A stretch of DNA of 64,000 nucleotides from Haloterrigena sp. KLK7 (GCF_037914945.1 NZ_CP149787.1:1798001-1862000); one strand, 5' to 3'; positions 1 through 8,931 are shown, counted from the first letter of the stretch. Numbers and translations: made by a program. The notes: generated by a model from the sequence alone, not told the origin.

Positions 1-917
1 ATCGCGACGTCGACGACGTCCTCGAGGGTGTCGAGCGAGACGTGGTAGTCGCCGATCCACATCGGGATCGACCCCCGGGAGATCCACTCGGCGTAGCGCC
101 GCTCGTGGACGGCCCGGCGGGCGGCCGCCTGGTCGATCGGCGAGCGACGGGCGACGACGGCGGCGCCGGCCAGCGAGAGCGTCCCGAGCAGCGAGAGGCC
201 GCCGATCAGCGCGAGGTTCCGCGACTCGGTCGTCTCCGTCGTTCCCGTCCGGTAGGTTCGGTCGTCCGACGTCGACAGCGAGTCCGCCAGCCAGTAGGCG
301 TCGTCGGTCACCTCGAGCGTCGTCGACGTCTCCTGTACCCTCTGTCCCGCGCCCGTATCGTAGGCGGCGCGGAACTCGAGGCGGACGTCGACGTTCCCGA
401 CGCCGGACACTTCGCGTTCGATCTCGCGTTGCCGTTCCCGAACGGACTCGACGTCGACGGTCGCGTTCGATCTCGCGACGCCGTTCTCGACCGTCGGTGA
501 CTCGTCGACGAGCGTCCTGGTCTCGTTCCAGAACGCCGTGCCCTCGCGAACCGCTTCGAACCGCAGGGTCAGTTCGTGGCTCACGGTCCCGTCGTCGATC
601 GGCGTCCCCGCGGTCGCGTTCGTCAGCCTGGTCTCCGAGCGGAGCGTCAGGTCCGGCGACGCGTTCAGCATGTAGACCCCGCTGTTCTCGAGCCGATCGC
701 CCTCGTTCCAGAGCGTTCCGTTCTGCACGACGACGGCGCTCGTCTCGACGTCGCTCGAGACGCGTTCGTCGGCGTACTGGTGACTCGTCGACGTCGACGG
801 GGTCGCGACGGCCCATCCCGAGGCGAGAAACGCGAGGACACCGATCGCGACGAGGGTGATAGCGATCGACCGCCCGTATTTGGCGAGCAACAGGTCGAGA
901 CGCGGATTATCGATCAC
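1..917 (-). CDS. DUF5305-type membrane protein (partial, runs off left edge)
   Basis: The frame is open on the minus strand from a GTG at 917 to the window edge, with 305 codons visible. An in-frame TAA lies two codons upstream, which fixes the start. A first membrane segment spans about residues 15-33 (starting near YGRSIAITLVAIG). An extracellular beta-rich part of about 190 residues follows, and then a second membrane segment near residue 233. A cytoplasmic tail continues past the edge. This two-TM architecture, and its place downstream of a signal peptidase, match haloarchaeal DUF5305 proteins, which have no known function. It is the last visible gene of the minus-strand cluster that starts at 4162. 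By inference it is a membrane accessory factor for the secreted proteins of that cluster. Confidence 0.8.
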   Translation of the reverse strand, partial: MIDNPRLDLLLAKYGRSIAITLVAIGVLAFLASGWAVATPSTSTSHQYADERVSSDVETSAVVVQNGTLWNEGDRLENSGVYMLNASPDLTLRSETRLTNATAGTPIDDGTVSHELTLRFEAVREGTAFWNETRTLVDESPTVENGVARSNATVDVESVRERQREIEREVSGVGNVDVRLEFRAAYDTGAGQRVQETSTTLEVTDDAYWLADSLSTSDDRTYRTGTTETTESRNLALIGGLSLLGTLSLAGAAVVARRSPIDQAAARRAVHERRYAEWISRGSIPMWIGDYHVSLDTLEDVVDVA

Positions 918-1060
918 GTGTTAGACACCCCAGCCGAGGCCGTCCCGTACGGCGTTCGTTCCCCAGTTCGCCCGCACCGATCCCGAGACCGAATGCGCGG
1001 ATGCGTTCGTTCATTCATGCGATCCGACCATTATAACGATGGTGGCCACGGGCGAGCGGC

Positions 1061-2236
1061 TCACTCTCGGAGCCACTCGCGCACTTTCCGCTCGAGGCGA
1101 GTCGATACCGGGACGTGATCGCCCGCGGAGCGAACGCGCAGATCGTCGTGGCCGAAGACGACGAGGACGATCGCGACGGCGATGCCGACGATGACGCCGT
1201 TGACCGCGGCGATCGCGGCGAGCGGATGCAGTCCGTGCAGCCAGACGATCACCGGCGGCGGGAGTACCGCGAGATAGCGGTACTCGCCGACGTGGCGCGT
1301 GTACGTTCCGGTCTCGCCGGGTGCGGTCAGCGAGACCGTCGTCTCCCCGCTCGAGCGGATCCCGACGGTCTGCGTGGCGGGGTCGATCGCGACGTTGTTG
1401 CTCTCGGCCTCGTGGACGGCCACGACGGGGAGATAGCCCGCGTTGTCGACCGTGCGAGCGAGTTCGGTCGTCTCACCGGGGGCGATCACCTGCGGATCGT
1501 CGGTCGGCGAGTCGGTACTCACGAGTTCGTACTCGGCGGTGCCCGCGGGGACGACCATCGCCGCGGTGGCGAAAGTCACGAACACGAGCAAGACCAGCCC
1601 CAGCGCCGTCCAGAACGCGATCACGTTCTCCCGGGAGCGCGACCGTCGCGTCTCGCGTCGCGCCGGGCCGAGTCGCTCGAAGACCGTCCCGAACCCGAGC
1701 AGGGCGACGCCGATCGCGACGAGAGCGGCGCCGATCCCCTCCGCGTCGGCGGTCGTCGTCAGTCCGATCACCGGCGCGACGGTGCCGTAGGCCGACTCGG
1801 CGACGCCCCGGACGCTCGTGACCGCCGTGCCGAGATGCGGGATCGTCACGACCTCGCCGTTCACCTGCCAGGCTTTCGCGACGATCTGTCCCTCCGTGAC
1901 GTGGGGTTCGCCGCCGTCCTGATCGGTAAAGGGATTGGCGTCGCCCTTGGTGACGTACCCTTCGTCGGTCTCGTCGACCACGCGGTGGGTCGTCAGGCCG
2001 CCGCCGTTGAGGTCTCGGGCCTCGAAGACGACGACGTCTCCCTCCTCGACCGAACTATCGGCGAGACTGGGGATCGCGACGAACCCGTCGCCGGCGTCCA
2101 TCGCCGGCTCCATGCTGCCGGTCGCGACGTAGCCGAGCAGGATCGGCTGCCCGAGGAGTTGTCCGACCAGCAGCAGAACGATGACGAGTGCGACCGCCAC
2201 CCCCAGCGCTCGCTCGAGTAGCGTCGCCTGCGTCAT
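1061..2236 (-). CDS. Signal peptidase I, SipW/Sec11 type, with long C-terminal extension
   Basis: Membrane peptidase that would remove Sec or SipW-type signal peptides outside the cytoplasmic membrane. Residues 10-35 form the N-terminal anchor. The catalytic serine is S41 in the GSMEP box, the histidine is H84 in LTTHRVV, and the acidic residue is D99 in TKGDAN. This is the Ser-His-Asp arrangement of archaeal/ER-type enzymes rather than the bacterial Ser-Lys dyad. The usual enzyme is about 180-220 residues. Here residues about 200-391 add two membrane segments and a beta-rich extracellular domain. The gene lies downstream of the DUF1102 and CARDB genes and upstream of DUF5305, so those secreted proteins are its likely substrates. 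Fold assignment is firm; the substrates are inferred. Confidence 0.9.
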   Translation of the reverse strand: MTQATLLERALGVAVALVIVLLLVGQLLGQPILLGYVATGSMEPAMDAGDGFVAIPSLADSSVEEGDVVVFEARDLNGGGLTTHRVVDETDEGYVTKGDANPFTDQDGGEPHVTEGQIVAKAWQVNGEVVTIPHLGTAVTSVRGVAESAYGTVAPVIGLTTTADAEGIGAALVAIGVALLGFGTVFERLGPARRETRRSRSRENVIAFWTALGLVLLVFVTFATAAMVVPAGTAEYELVSTDSPTDDPQVIAPGETTELARTVDNAGYLPVVAVHEAESNNVAIDPATQTVGIRSSGETTVSLTAPGETGTYTRHVGEYRYLAVLPPPVIVWLHGLHPLAAIAAVNGVIVGIAVAIVLVVFGHDDLRVRSAGDHVPVSTRLERKVREWLRE

Positions 2237-2362
2237 CGTTCCCCCTCGAGGATCGTCATCGGTAGCTGCCCATTCGATTGAGACCGTGGTTCGAACTGGG
2301 CTCTCTTAACGTTCCCGACCGGATCCTGATTCCGGAGCATGTCTCTCCTCACAATCGGATCG

Positions 2363-3550
2363 TTATCGGCCCGGGACGATCGCCCAGCGCCGGTTCGCAG
2401 CGACGCCCAGAAACAGGACCCCCATCGCCAGCGGCGGTGCCAGCGCGGCCGTCGTCGCGGCCGACAGCTGCCGATCCCGGATCAGGGGCGGCTCGGGCTC
2501 CGAGACGGTGACCGACCCGGCATCGACGCCGCTGATCGACAGGTCGTACGTCCCGGGAGCGTCGAACTGCCGCTCGAACGTCACCGTCTGCTCGGCTCCC
2601 GGCCGAACGACGACCGTTCTCCTGTCGACGACGATCCCGTCGACCGCCAACTCGAGGGTCCGCTCGACTGACTCGGCCGTCGGGTTCCTGACGGTCGCCG
2701 AGACCGTCGTCCGATCGCCCCGGGTGAGTTCGGCGTCGGCGGTCGTCGCCTCGCCGATCTCGACCGACGGCCCCGTGACGGTCACGCGCTCGCTGCCCGC
2801 GCCGTCGACGCCGACGTCGTAGCTACCGGGCCACTGCAGCTCTCGTTCGAAGGTGACCGTTCGCGTCTCGCCGCCCCCGATCTCGACCGTCCGGCTGTCG
2901 ACGACGGTTCCGTCGACGGTCAGCGTCGCGGTGTGTTGCTTCGTCGCGTCTCCCCTATTCCGGTAGGTCGCTTCCACCGTTATCGACTCGCCGGCCTCGA
3001 GGCTCGTCGGGTCGACCGTGAGGGACTCGAGGGTGACGCCGTTGGTCGTGTCGTTTTCGTCCGTTCTATCGTCGGTATCGGTATCATCGCCATCGTCGGG
3101 ATCGTCGCCGTCGTCCTCGTCGGTGACGTGTACCGTGAACGTCTCCGTCCCCGCGTGAGCGACGCGGGTATCGACCGCGACGCTGACGCTGATGGTATCG
3201 CCAGCTGATGGCTCGAGCGGGCTCGATTCGGTGATCTCGGCCGTGGGGTCGTCGTATTGGTAGAACTCGAGGCCCTCGACGTCGTTCTCGATCCAGACCC
3301 GTTCGACTGCGTCGTCGGTTATCGTAACGGTGAACACGTCGTTCGCAGTGGTGATTGCGCGATCGTTGAGGGCCTCGAGGTTGAGTCTGATCTCGCCGTC
3401 GTCAACCGTTCCGTACTGGGTGTCGGTCGGCTCGAGAATCACGCTGTCGGTAGTAGGACTCTCACCGACCGTGATCGCCGCCGTCGGAACTACGAGTGCG
3501 AAGAGAAAGCAGATCGTAGCAACGACGAGCAGAATCCGTGGAGTGATCAT
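2363..3550 (-). CDS. Secreted DUF1102-like/CARDB-repeat surface protein with C-terminal anchor
   Basis: Starts at ATG 3550 with a clean signal peptide (MITPRILLVVATICFLFALV). A GTG at 3571 in the same frame is a weaker alternative. The region after the signal peptide, to about residue 145, resembles a DUF1102-type beta domain. An Asp-rich linker (DDGDDPDDGDDTDTDD) follows. Two CARDB-like adhesion repeats come next, each with the pattern of a G-T/D-x-V-S-V strand and an ETRTVTFER-type strand. A short C-terminal membrane segment ends in NRRWAIVPGR. It sits between the DUF1102 protein gene and the signal peptidase. The likely role is an exported, membrane-tethered surface protein that anchors or caps a fibre. 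The function is inferred; domain order and the anchor are visible. Confidence 0.8.
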   Translation of the reverse strand: MITPRILLVVATICFLFALVVPTAAITVGESPTTDSVILEPTDTQYGTVDDGEIRLNLEALNDRAITTANDVFTVTITDDAVERVWIENDVEGLEFYQYDDPTAEITESSPLEPSAGDTISVSVAVDTRVAHAGTETFTVHVTDEDDGDDPDDGDDTDTDDRTDENDTTNGVTLESLTVDPTSLEAGESITVEATYRNRGDATKQHTATLTVDGTVVDSRTVEIGGGETRTVTFERELQWPGSYDVGVDGAGSERVTVTGPSVEIGEATTADAELTRGDRTTVSATVRNPTAESVERTLELAVDGIVVDRRTVVVRPGAEQTVTFERQFDAPGTYDLSISGVDAGSVTVSEPEPPLIRDRQLSAATTAALAPPLAMGVLFLGVAANRRWAIVPGR

Positions 3551-3589
3551 ATGCACTAGCGATGTACGCACGGAGAAACGTCGCGAGAT

Positions 3590-4162
3590 TCAGCTATTGT
3601 CTATCGCTTCAATCACCATCGAACTGTTCGTCCACGGGACTGAAGCATCTCCGACACTAGTATCGTCGCGAAGATTGAAAACGAGATCATATTTGACAGT
3701 GTCTCCCGGTGAAAGACCGGAGAAACCACCGGCCCCATCGTTTGTTGTCGCCGAAGCCGTATCATTTGCTACCAACTGGATATCGGCTCCACTCGGGCTA
3801 GGATCTGAAGCTGCAGTAGTAATCGAGGAAGATGCATCGGTATCATCATAGACGTCAATAGAATAGGACGTTCCGTTTGCGCTACTATTCACCGTGATCG
3901 CAAGTACCTCTTCAACAGTCGTTACTGCGCTTACATTCAGGTTCTGTCCGGTAATATTAATTGAGTCGTTTCCATCGCTCGTTATCGCACTGGATGATGT
4001 ATCGACTGACAGTTGAATATTGCCAGTACTATCATCTGTAGTGCTGATACTTACAGAACGTTCCGCTTCCACACTACTAAACGCACCCGTACCGAGAGCG
4101 GCTCCGCCGCCCGCGACAATCGTTCCCAGTCCCACTAACACGTTGCGTCGATTCATTCTCAT
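3590..4162 (-). CDS. DUF1102 (TasA/camelysin-like) secreted protein
   Basis: 190 residues. RR at 5-6 precedes a hydrophobic stretch with a GTGAF box at 24-28. SVEAERSVSISTTDD follows, which is the signature of haloarchaeal DUF1102 proteins carrying SipW-dependent-type signal peptides. The mature part is Ser/Thr/Asn-rich and predicted all-beta, with several N-x-S/T sequons, so N-glycosylation is likely. First gene of the minus-strand cluster DUF1102, CARDB protein, signal peptidase, DUF5305. Base composition is clearly less GC-rich than in housekeeping neighbours. By analogy with SipW-processed TasA, it could be a fibre subunit. Family recognition comes from the N-terminal motif; polymerisation is only inference. 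Confidence 0.8.
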   Translation of the reverse strand: MRMNRRNVLVGLGTIVAGGGAALGTGAFSSVEAERSVSISTTDDSTGNIQLSVDTSSSAITSDGNDSINITGQNLNVSAVTTVEEVLAITVNSSANGTSYSIDVYDDTDASSSITTAASDPSPSGADIQLVANDTASATTNDGAGGFSGLSPGDTVKYDLVFNLRDDTSVGDASVPWTNSSMVIEAIDNS

Positions 4163-4300
4163 GGTTATGATTACCGTTCGACCGTCCCGGTCGTCCCCGC
4201 CTCGAGGCGGGGATCCGGTGCGCGGTTCTTACTCCCACCGTGGAACGCCACCCACTTTGTATTAGGTCGCCAGAAACACCGAAAGCTCGGTAATACCCTA

Positions 4301-4319
4301 TTTCAAGACAGTCTTGAAA
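4301..4319. promoter_or_regulatory. Perfect 19-bp palindrome, candidate operator
   Basis: TTTCAAGACAGTCTTGAAA has two perfect 9-bp arms around one central base. It sits between two divergent promoters, 139 bases or more from the DUF1102 start and about 194 from the vWA start. It has no T-tract, so a transcription-factor site is more likely than a terminator. The cognate regulator is unknown; the DUF7344 protein nearby is one candidate. Confidence 0.55.
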
Positions 4320-4480
4320 GATAATGGATCGGTCGCTATCGGCGCTATATCTCTGCCAGAGCCCGTCTGGACCGGTTTATCGCGGAGAATTGCCGTAAAC
4401 CGGTAACAGTCTGCGTCTGACCACACTATTCAGCTCGAGGAACCATTATCCTATCAGAGATGGTATCAACATACATTACA

Positions 4481-4488
4481 TTTTATAA
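4481..4488 (+). promoter_or_regulatory. TATA box of the vWA pilin-like gene
   Basis: TTTTATAA lies 25-32 nt before the ATG at 4513. This spacing predicts a leaderless transcript, as is common in haloarchaea. Confidence 0.6.
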
Positions 4489-4512
4489 CACAGTGATGAA
4501 TACGGATTAGTA

Positions 4513-7167
4513 ATGGGACGGATTGGTAGCAAAACTGGACTCTCTCACTCCGGACGGGATGACCGGGGGGCGAGCCCGCAGTTGGGGATCGTATTGCTGT
4601 TCGTAATGGTATTCATCGGCGCAACGACCGTATACATCGTCGGGATAGGGGCCCTCGATGCCGCTGAATCGCAGGCCTACGGCGAACAGAGTCAGCAAGA
4701 ACTCCGGCAGCTCGATTCCACGATATCGTCGCTTGGATGGCAGGACGATACCCCGAAAACAGTCCAGTTCAATGAGTTAGACGGGGAATTGGTTTCCGAC
4801 GGTCAACTCGAGGTGACTGTATCGGACGGATACGTGAACGATAGTCGCTCGATGGAGTTGGAGACGCTGGTCGCGACCGACAGAGGTGGCAACGAGTTCG
4901 CGTACCAAGCCGGCGGGATCTGGGACGTTTCCGGCGATCGAGCGACCGCCGTCTCGAATCCGAACCTCCGATATTACTACGAGTCGACTGATGACGGTCG
5001 TGCCGGACGAGTCGATATCGAACCGGTCACGCTCACGGGAACCGTCGGTGCGGGCGAGCATACGGTTCGGGAAGTTCCGAACCCCGATACCGACTCGTTC
5101 GAAACGCTCGGACGGGACCTCGAGGTCGTCAGTCGTACCACGGTCGAGGTTTCCGGGTCGTCCTACCATCACGGGTGGTATAACTTTCTGAAAGACGAAT
5201 TCGACGCGACGGATGCCGACAACTGCGAGGTCTCCGGTCCGATCGATGAGAACATTATCTGCCACGACGAATCGACGGAGACGGTTACGGTAGTCGCGAA
5301 CGTCGATGGCGAGAAACCCCTTCGCGATCTCGTCGACATCGAACCGACGGTGTACGGCGGACTCCACATCGACGGTGAAAGCGGGACTCTGCGATCGTCG
5401 GTTTCGGTGAACGCGTACCAAAATCACGATGCGGACGGCGAGGTCTCTCCCGGTCTCTTGCTCGCGAATTACGACGAATTCTACCTTCACAATCACGCCG
5501 ATATCGAAGGTATCCCGGTCGTGAACGGTCGACTGGGTTCGAAAGGGAATCCAGCGATTTCACCGATCGGCTACGGTGTCACGGTCAATGGAACGCCTCA
5601 AGGCGAATCAGAGAGCGGTAAGAGCCTCTATCGATTAGATTCCGTGAACGAAGGGAAAGGTGACGGTGTCGAAGGAAGGGCTCTCGCAACTGAACTCTCG
5701 CAACCGTACGCTGACGTCGCTCCGATAGACGATGAGATCGATCGCCTCTTGACGGCGTACCTCTCCGATAATCCGTCAGCCAGCGGTGACGTTTCCGCGG
5801 GACTGTACGAGGGGGAAACCGGTATCGATTCAACTGACTCCTCCGATGGAAACGTCCACGTTGGAATTGACGGCGATCTCGATCTCTCGAACGTCGAGGT
5901 CGCCGGAGAAAACCGAACGAACTTCTACGTCGACGGCAACGTTGACCTCTCGGACGTCGAGATCGAATCCGACGATCGGGCGGACGCGCTGTGGGTGTAC
6001 GCCACCAGCGATTCGACGATCACCATCGAGGACGACTTTCAGGGGGTCGTATACGCCCCGGGTGCCGACCTCGAGATCGAGGACGACGTGACCATCGACG
6101 GGGCCGTCGTCGCCGGCGATGCGACCGACCGCACCGACGCGATCGAGATCGGCGACGGCGTTCAGATCAACTTCGATAGCTCGCTGCGGAGTGCGACGCC
6201 GTTTTCCGGGGAGGACAAGGACCTGCTGTTCGAGTACAGCGACACGCGGGATCCGGTCGACGTGTCGTTCGTTCTCGATCGATCGGGATCGATGGGGCCC
6301 CACAATCCGGCGTCCTGGAACGCATACGCTCCCGATTACGAGATCGCCATCGGTGAGACGTGGGAGCCGATCCCGACCGACGAACCGTTCAGAAACACGC
6401 ACGACTGGAAGGCTATCCAGGTCCGAGACGATAACGGGACGACCAGAACGCTCGAGCCAATGGAGTTTGCCCACCCAGATGACTGGACAGCGGTTCGGAT
6501 CCATCCCCGGGAATATTCCTACTATGGATCCGCAGCCTCAATCGGCGTCTACCCTCACCCGGGGAACGATCCGACGGGCCAGCGAGTTGAGGCGACCAAG
6601 AACGTCATCGACGCACTGGACCCCGATGCCGACCGGGTCGGAGTCTACGACTTCGCTAGCAGTGGCAGGGCTCTCCACCCCCTCAGCGATGATCTCGAGG
6701 GGGCGAAAGAGAGCGTCGTCGGTACCGCCTACGGTGGAACGAACATGGCTGCCGGGCTGGAAGCCGCACTCAACGATTACACCGCCCGCGGTACCGATGA
6801 CCGCGAACGTATCGTTATCCTCCTAAGCGACGGTAAGAACTCTAACAGCGCCAACGACGAGCGGATGGACGACCTGGTCGACCGGTCGGACGACCTCGAT
6901 TACACCCTTCACACCGTCGGTCTCAAGGGCCTCGAGCACGGCTCGATACCCGAGGGCAAACTCGAGCGGTGGGCGAGTGAGACCGGTGGGAACTACTACC
7001 AGACTGCCGATCCCGAAGAGCTACTCGATCTCTTCGAAGAGATCGTCGACGAGGAGATCGACCTCGAGATGGATACGCAGATGCAGATCGCCGTGAACTA
7101 CGAGACAGCGGATACTGCTACCTACGCGGTTCAAATTTCCGACCGAACCGTAGAGATCGACCGTTGA
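4513..7167 (+). CDS. Pilin-like N-terminus fused to a von Willebrand A domain (DUF7289-type)
   Basis: 884 residues. After a basic start, R18-G-A-S-P-Q23 leads into one long hydrophobic helix (24-47), the arrangement of DUF7289 and archaeal type IV pilin-like proteins. Residues about 60-440 are a beta-rich ectodomain. About 450-565 are bactofilin-like polar repeats with phrases such as DGNVDLSDVEI. A vWA domain follows with its MIDAS metal site, D589-R-S-G-S593, GGTN, and LLSDGKN. About 100 residues are inserted between the first MIDAS motif and helix 1. No C-terminal anchor is seen. The first half of the gene is less GC-rich than the vWA half, suggesting a mosaic origin. The likely role is a cell-surface adhesin or pilus-tip protein (inferred). 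Confidence 0.85.
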   Translation: MGRIGSKTGLSHSGRDDRGASPQLGIVLLFVMVFIGATTVYIVGIGALDAAESQAYGEQSQQELRQLDSTISSLGWQDDTPKTVQFNELDGELVSDGQLEVTVSDGYVNDSRSMELETLVATDRGGNEFAYQAGGIWDVSGDRATAVSNPNLRYYYESTDDGRAGRVDIEPVTLTGTVGAGEHTVREVPNPDTDSFETLGRDLEVVSRTTVEVSGSSYHHGWYNFLKDEFDATDADNCEVSGPIDENIICHDESTETVTVVANVDGEKPLRDLVDIEPTVYGGLHIDGESGTLRSSVSVNAYQNHDADGEVSPGLLLANYDEFYLHNHADIEGIPVVNGRLGSKGNPAISPIGYGVTVNGTPQGESESGKSLYRLDSVNEGKGDGVEGRALATELSQPYADVAPIDDEIDRLLTAYLSDNPSASGDVSAGLYEGETGIDSTDSSDGNVHVGIDGDLDLSNVEVAGENRTNFYVDGNVDLSDVEIESDDRADALWVYATSDSTITIEDDFQGVVYAPGADLEIEDDVTIDGAVVAGDATDRTDAIEIGDGVQINFDSSLRSATPFSGEDKDLLFEYSDTRDPVDVSFVLDRSGSMGPHNPASWNAYAPDYEIAIGETWEPIPTDEPFRNTHDWKAIQVRDDNGTTRTLEPMEFAHPDDWTAVRIHPREYSYYGSAASIGVYPHPGNDPTGQRVEATKNVIDALDPDADRVGVYDFASSGRALHPLSDDLEGAKESVVGTAYGGTNMAAGLEAALNDYTARGTDDRERIVILLSDGKNSNSANDERMDDLVDRSDDLDYTLHTVGLKGLEHGSIPEGKLERWASETGGNYYQTADPEELLDLFEEIVDEEIDLEMDTQMQIAVNYETADTATYAVQISDRTVEIDR

Positions 7168-7334
7168 TAGGTATCGATTCGTCTCACAGCCGTAACGGGC
7201 CGAATCGAGAGGCACTGTACGGTGCTTCCCCCTCGGTTAGAAAGCCACTGTAGAGCGGATGAGCCATTCGTATTTCGCGGCAATAAGCATTATGTACCGG
7301 AAATTCATCTTTTCTATAGAGTACGAACGAGTCA

Positions 7335-7871
7335 ATGGCAACACAGATGGGGGGTAATTCGGATCGGGGAGAGATCTTCGAGCTCCTGAGTAACCATCGG
7401 CGACGATACGCGATCCACTACTGCAAGCGCGAGGGCGAGCCGGTCACGCTGGGGGACCTCGCCGAACACGTCGCCGCCTGGGAACTCGACAAGGAGGTCG
7501 AGGAGATCACGTCCGCCGAACGAAAGCGGGTATACACGTCACTACAGCAGACGCATCTGCCGACGCTCGAGCGGGCCGACATGATCGAGTTCGACGACCG
7601 GACGATCGAACTCACCGACGAGGCCTCGGAGTTAGACGTCTATCTGGACGTCGTTCCGTCGGATTCGATTCCCTGGGGACTGTACTATCTGGGGCTGACC
7701 GCCCTTGGAACGGTCGTGATGGCGGGGCTCTGGCTTGAGGTCGTGCCGACGGAGGCGGTTCCCGAACTCGGCTGGGCGACGCTTGTGTTCGCGCTGTTTG
7801 CGGTGTCGGCGGTCGTGCACGTGGTACAGAGCCAACGGATGCGGTTGGGTGAGATGGAGCGTCCGCCGTGA
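7335..7871 (+). CDS. DUF7344 winged-helix-like protein with two C-terminal membrane helices
   Basis: 178 residues. The N-terminal part (IFELLSNHRRRYAIHYC, then PVTLGDLAEHVAAWE) is the DUF7344 helix-turn-helix-like domain found in many haloarchaeal regulators, with a wing around ERADMIEFDDRTIELTD. Two membrane helices occupy about residues 115-135 and 142-162, so the DNA-binding-like domain would sit on the inner face of the membrane. It lies between two secreted-protein genes of the surface locus and may control it. The domain is recognised; the target genes are inferred. Confidence 0.8.
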   Translation: MATQMGGNSDRGEIFELLSNHRRRYAIHYCKREGEPVTLGDLAEHVAAWELDKEVEEITSAERKRVYTSLQQTHLPTLERADMIEFDDRTIELTDEASELDVYLDVVPSDSIPWGLYYLGLTALGTVVMAGLWLEVVPTEAVPELGWATLVFALFAVSAVVHVVQSQRMRLGEMERPP

Positions 7872-7943
7872 TGCCGGGACAAACGCAACACCCCATCGCG
7901 GAACGAGCAATCGTTTCAGGACCGATACGTATCGAGTACCACG

Positions 7944-8768
7944 ATGAACGGGGGATGTGCGATGGGCAATAGCGCTCGCATGACGCGACGGTCGGCGCTT
8001 TGTTTCATCGGCGGTGGGACGGTCGTCGCTGCGTCCAGTCGATTCGAGACATTCGGATTCTCGAACCTTACGGCGGTACGCAGGACAACGGTGAAAACCG
8101 CCGACGATAGCGACGCGTTGCTCGGGCTTTTCGTCCCCGACTCTATCGAACGGAAGGGTCGAAGTCTGCTCGTCGAAATAACGAACAACCTCGCTACCGA
8201 TATCGACGGAACCGTCTCGCTCTCTACTGACGACCACGAGAACGTGTCGGGCGGAACGCTATACGGTCCGAGCGGTGATTCAGGGGTGACGGTCTCGTTT
8301 TCGTTAGCCGCGTCGACCGAGAGCTCGTCCGATACGGCGACCATCGAAATAGACCCCAACAACTCCGAAGGGCGAATCCCCTTCACGATCGTTGCAACCG
8401 CTTCAGACTCGAGAGTTTCGTTCGAAGCGACTCGCGAAACGGAGTCGATGAAGAATCCCGATGGAAGCGGCGTTACGATTACCAACTCGGGACAGTTCAA
8501 GGTGAGGCACAGCCGGAATTACTGGCAAGTCAAGAAGGTCGCAGTCACTTCCGACGAATTCCGACTCGATCGAGTCGAGTACGAAGTCAGTGATAGTTCG
8601 AATTCCGTTGTCGGAACGCACGTCGACGGTGCTAGCGGCACAACGTACAACTCCGGAGACATCCGAATCGATCCAGATGACGGACAGGTATCCAAGGGAG
8701 ACTATACGCTACGGATTACCGCCTATGATCGAGACGGTAATTACGATATCGCGATAACGACGAACTAG
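7944..8768 (+). CDS. Second DUF1102-like secreted protein
   Basis: 274 residues if started at ATG 7944; ATGs at 7962 and 7980 are also in frame. The last gives the neatest signal start, MTRRSALCFIGGG. The segment from TFGFSNLTAV through DDSDALLGL matches the DUF1102 pattern (small-x-Phe, then Asp-x-Ala-Leu-Leu-Gly-Leu), as in the gene at 3590-4162. The rest is a Ser/Thr-rich beta protein without a C-terminal anchor. Base composition is again less GC-rich than the chromosome around it. It is likely exported and cleaved by the signal peptidase of this locus. I cannot name a function beyond a surface or fibre protein. Confidence 0.7.
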   Translation: MNGGCAMGNSARMTRRSALCFIGGGTVVAASSRFETFGFSNLTAVRRTTVKTADDSDALLGLFVPDSIERKGRSLLVEITNNLATDIDGTVSLSTDDHENVSGGTLYGPSGDSGVTVSFSLAASTESSSDTATIEIDPNNSEGRIPFTIVATASDSRVSFEATRETESMKNPDGSGVTITNSGQFKVRHSRNYWQVKKVAVTSDEFRLDRVEYEVSDSSNSVVGTHVDGASGTTYNSGDIRIDPDDGQVSKGDYTLRITAYDRDGNYDIAITTN

Positions 8769-8931
8769 AGCGGCGTGTATCGGTAGATGTCGAGTCAGCC
8801 CGTTCAGTAGCCCGGGTTTCAATTGGTTCGGTTCCACGGAACATCGCTTCGAGTTCAGCACTAGTGGCGGCGAAAACGGAGTCGATAGCGAATGCGAACG
8901 CCTTTTTAGCCCCGCTCCCGGAGTTCCATCC

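Larger units (their letters stand above)
4163..4512. other. Divergent intergenic control region of the surface locus
   Basis: This 350-base AT-richer stretch separates the DUF1102 cluster (minus) from the vWA pilin gene (plus). It contains the palindrome 4301-4319, a GC palindrome CCCCGCCTCGAGGCGGGG at 4195-4212 in the DUF1102 leader, and a TATA box 4481-4488 for the plus gene. I see no gene in it. Confidence 0.7.
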
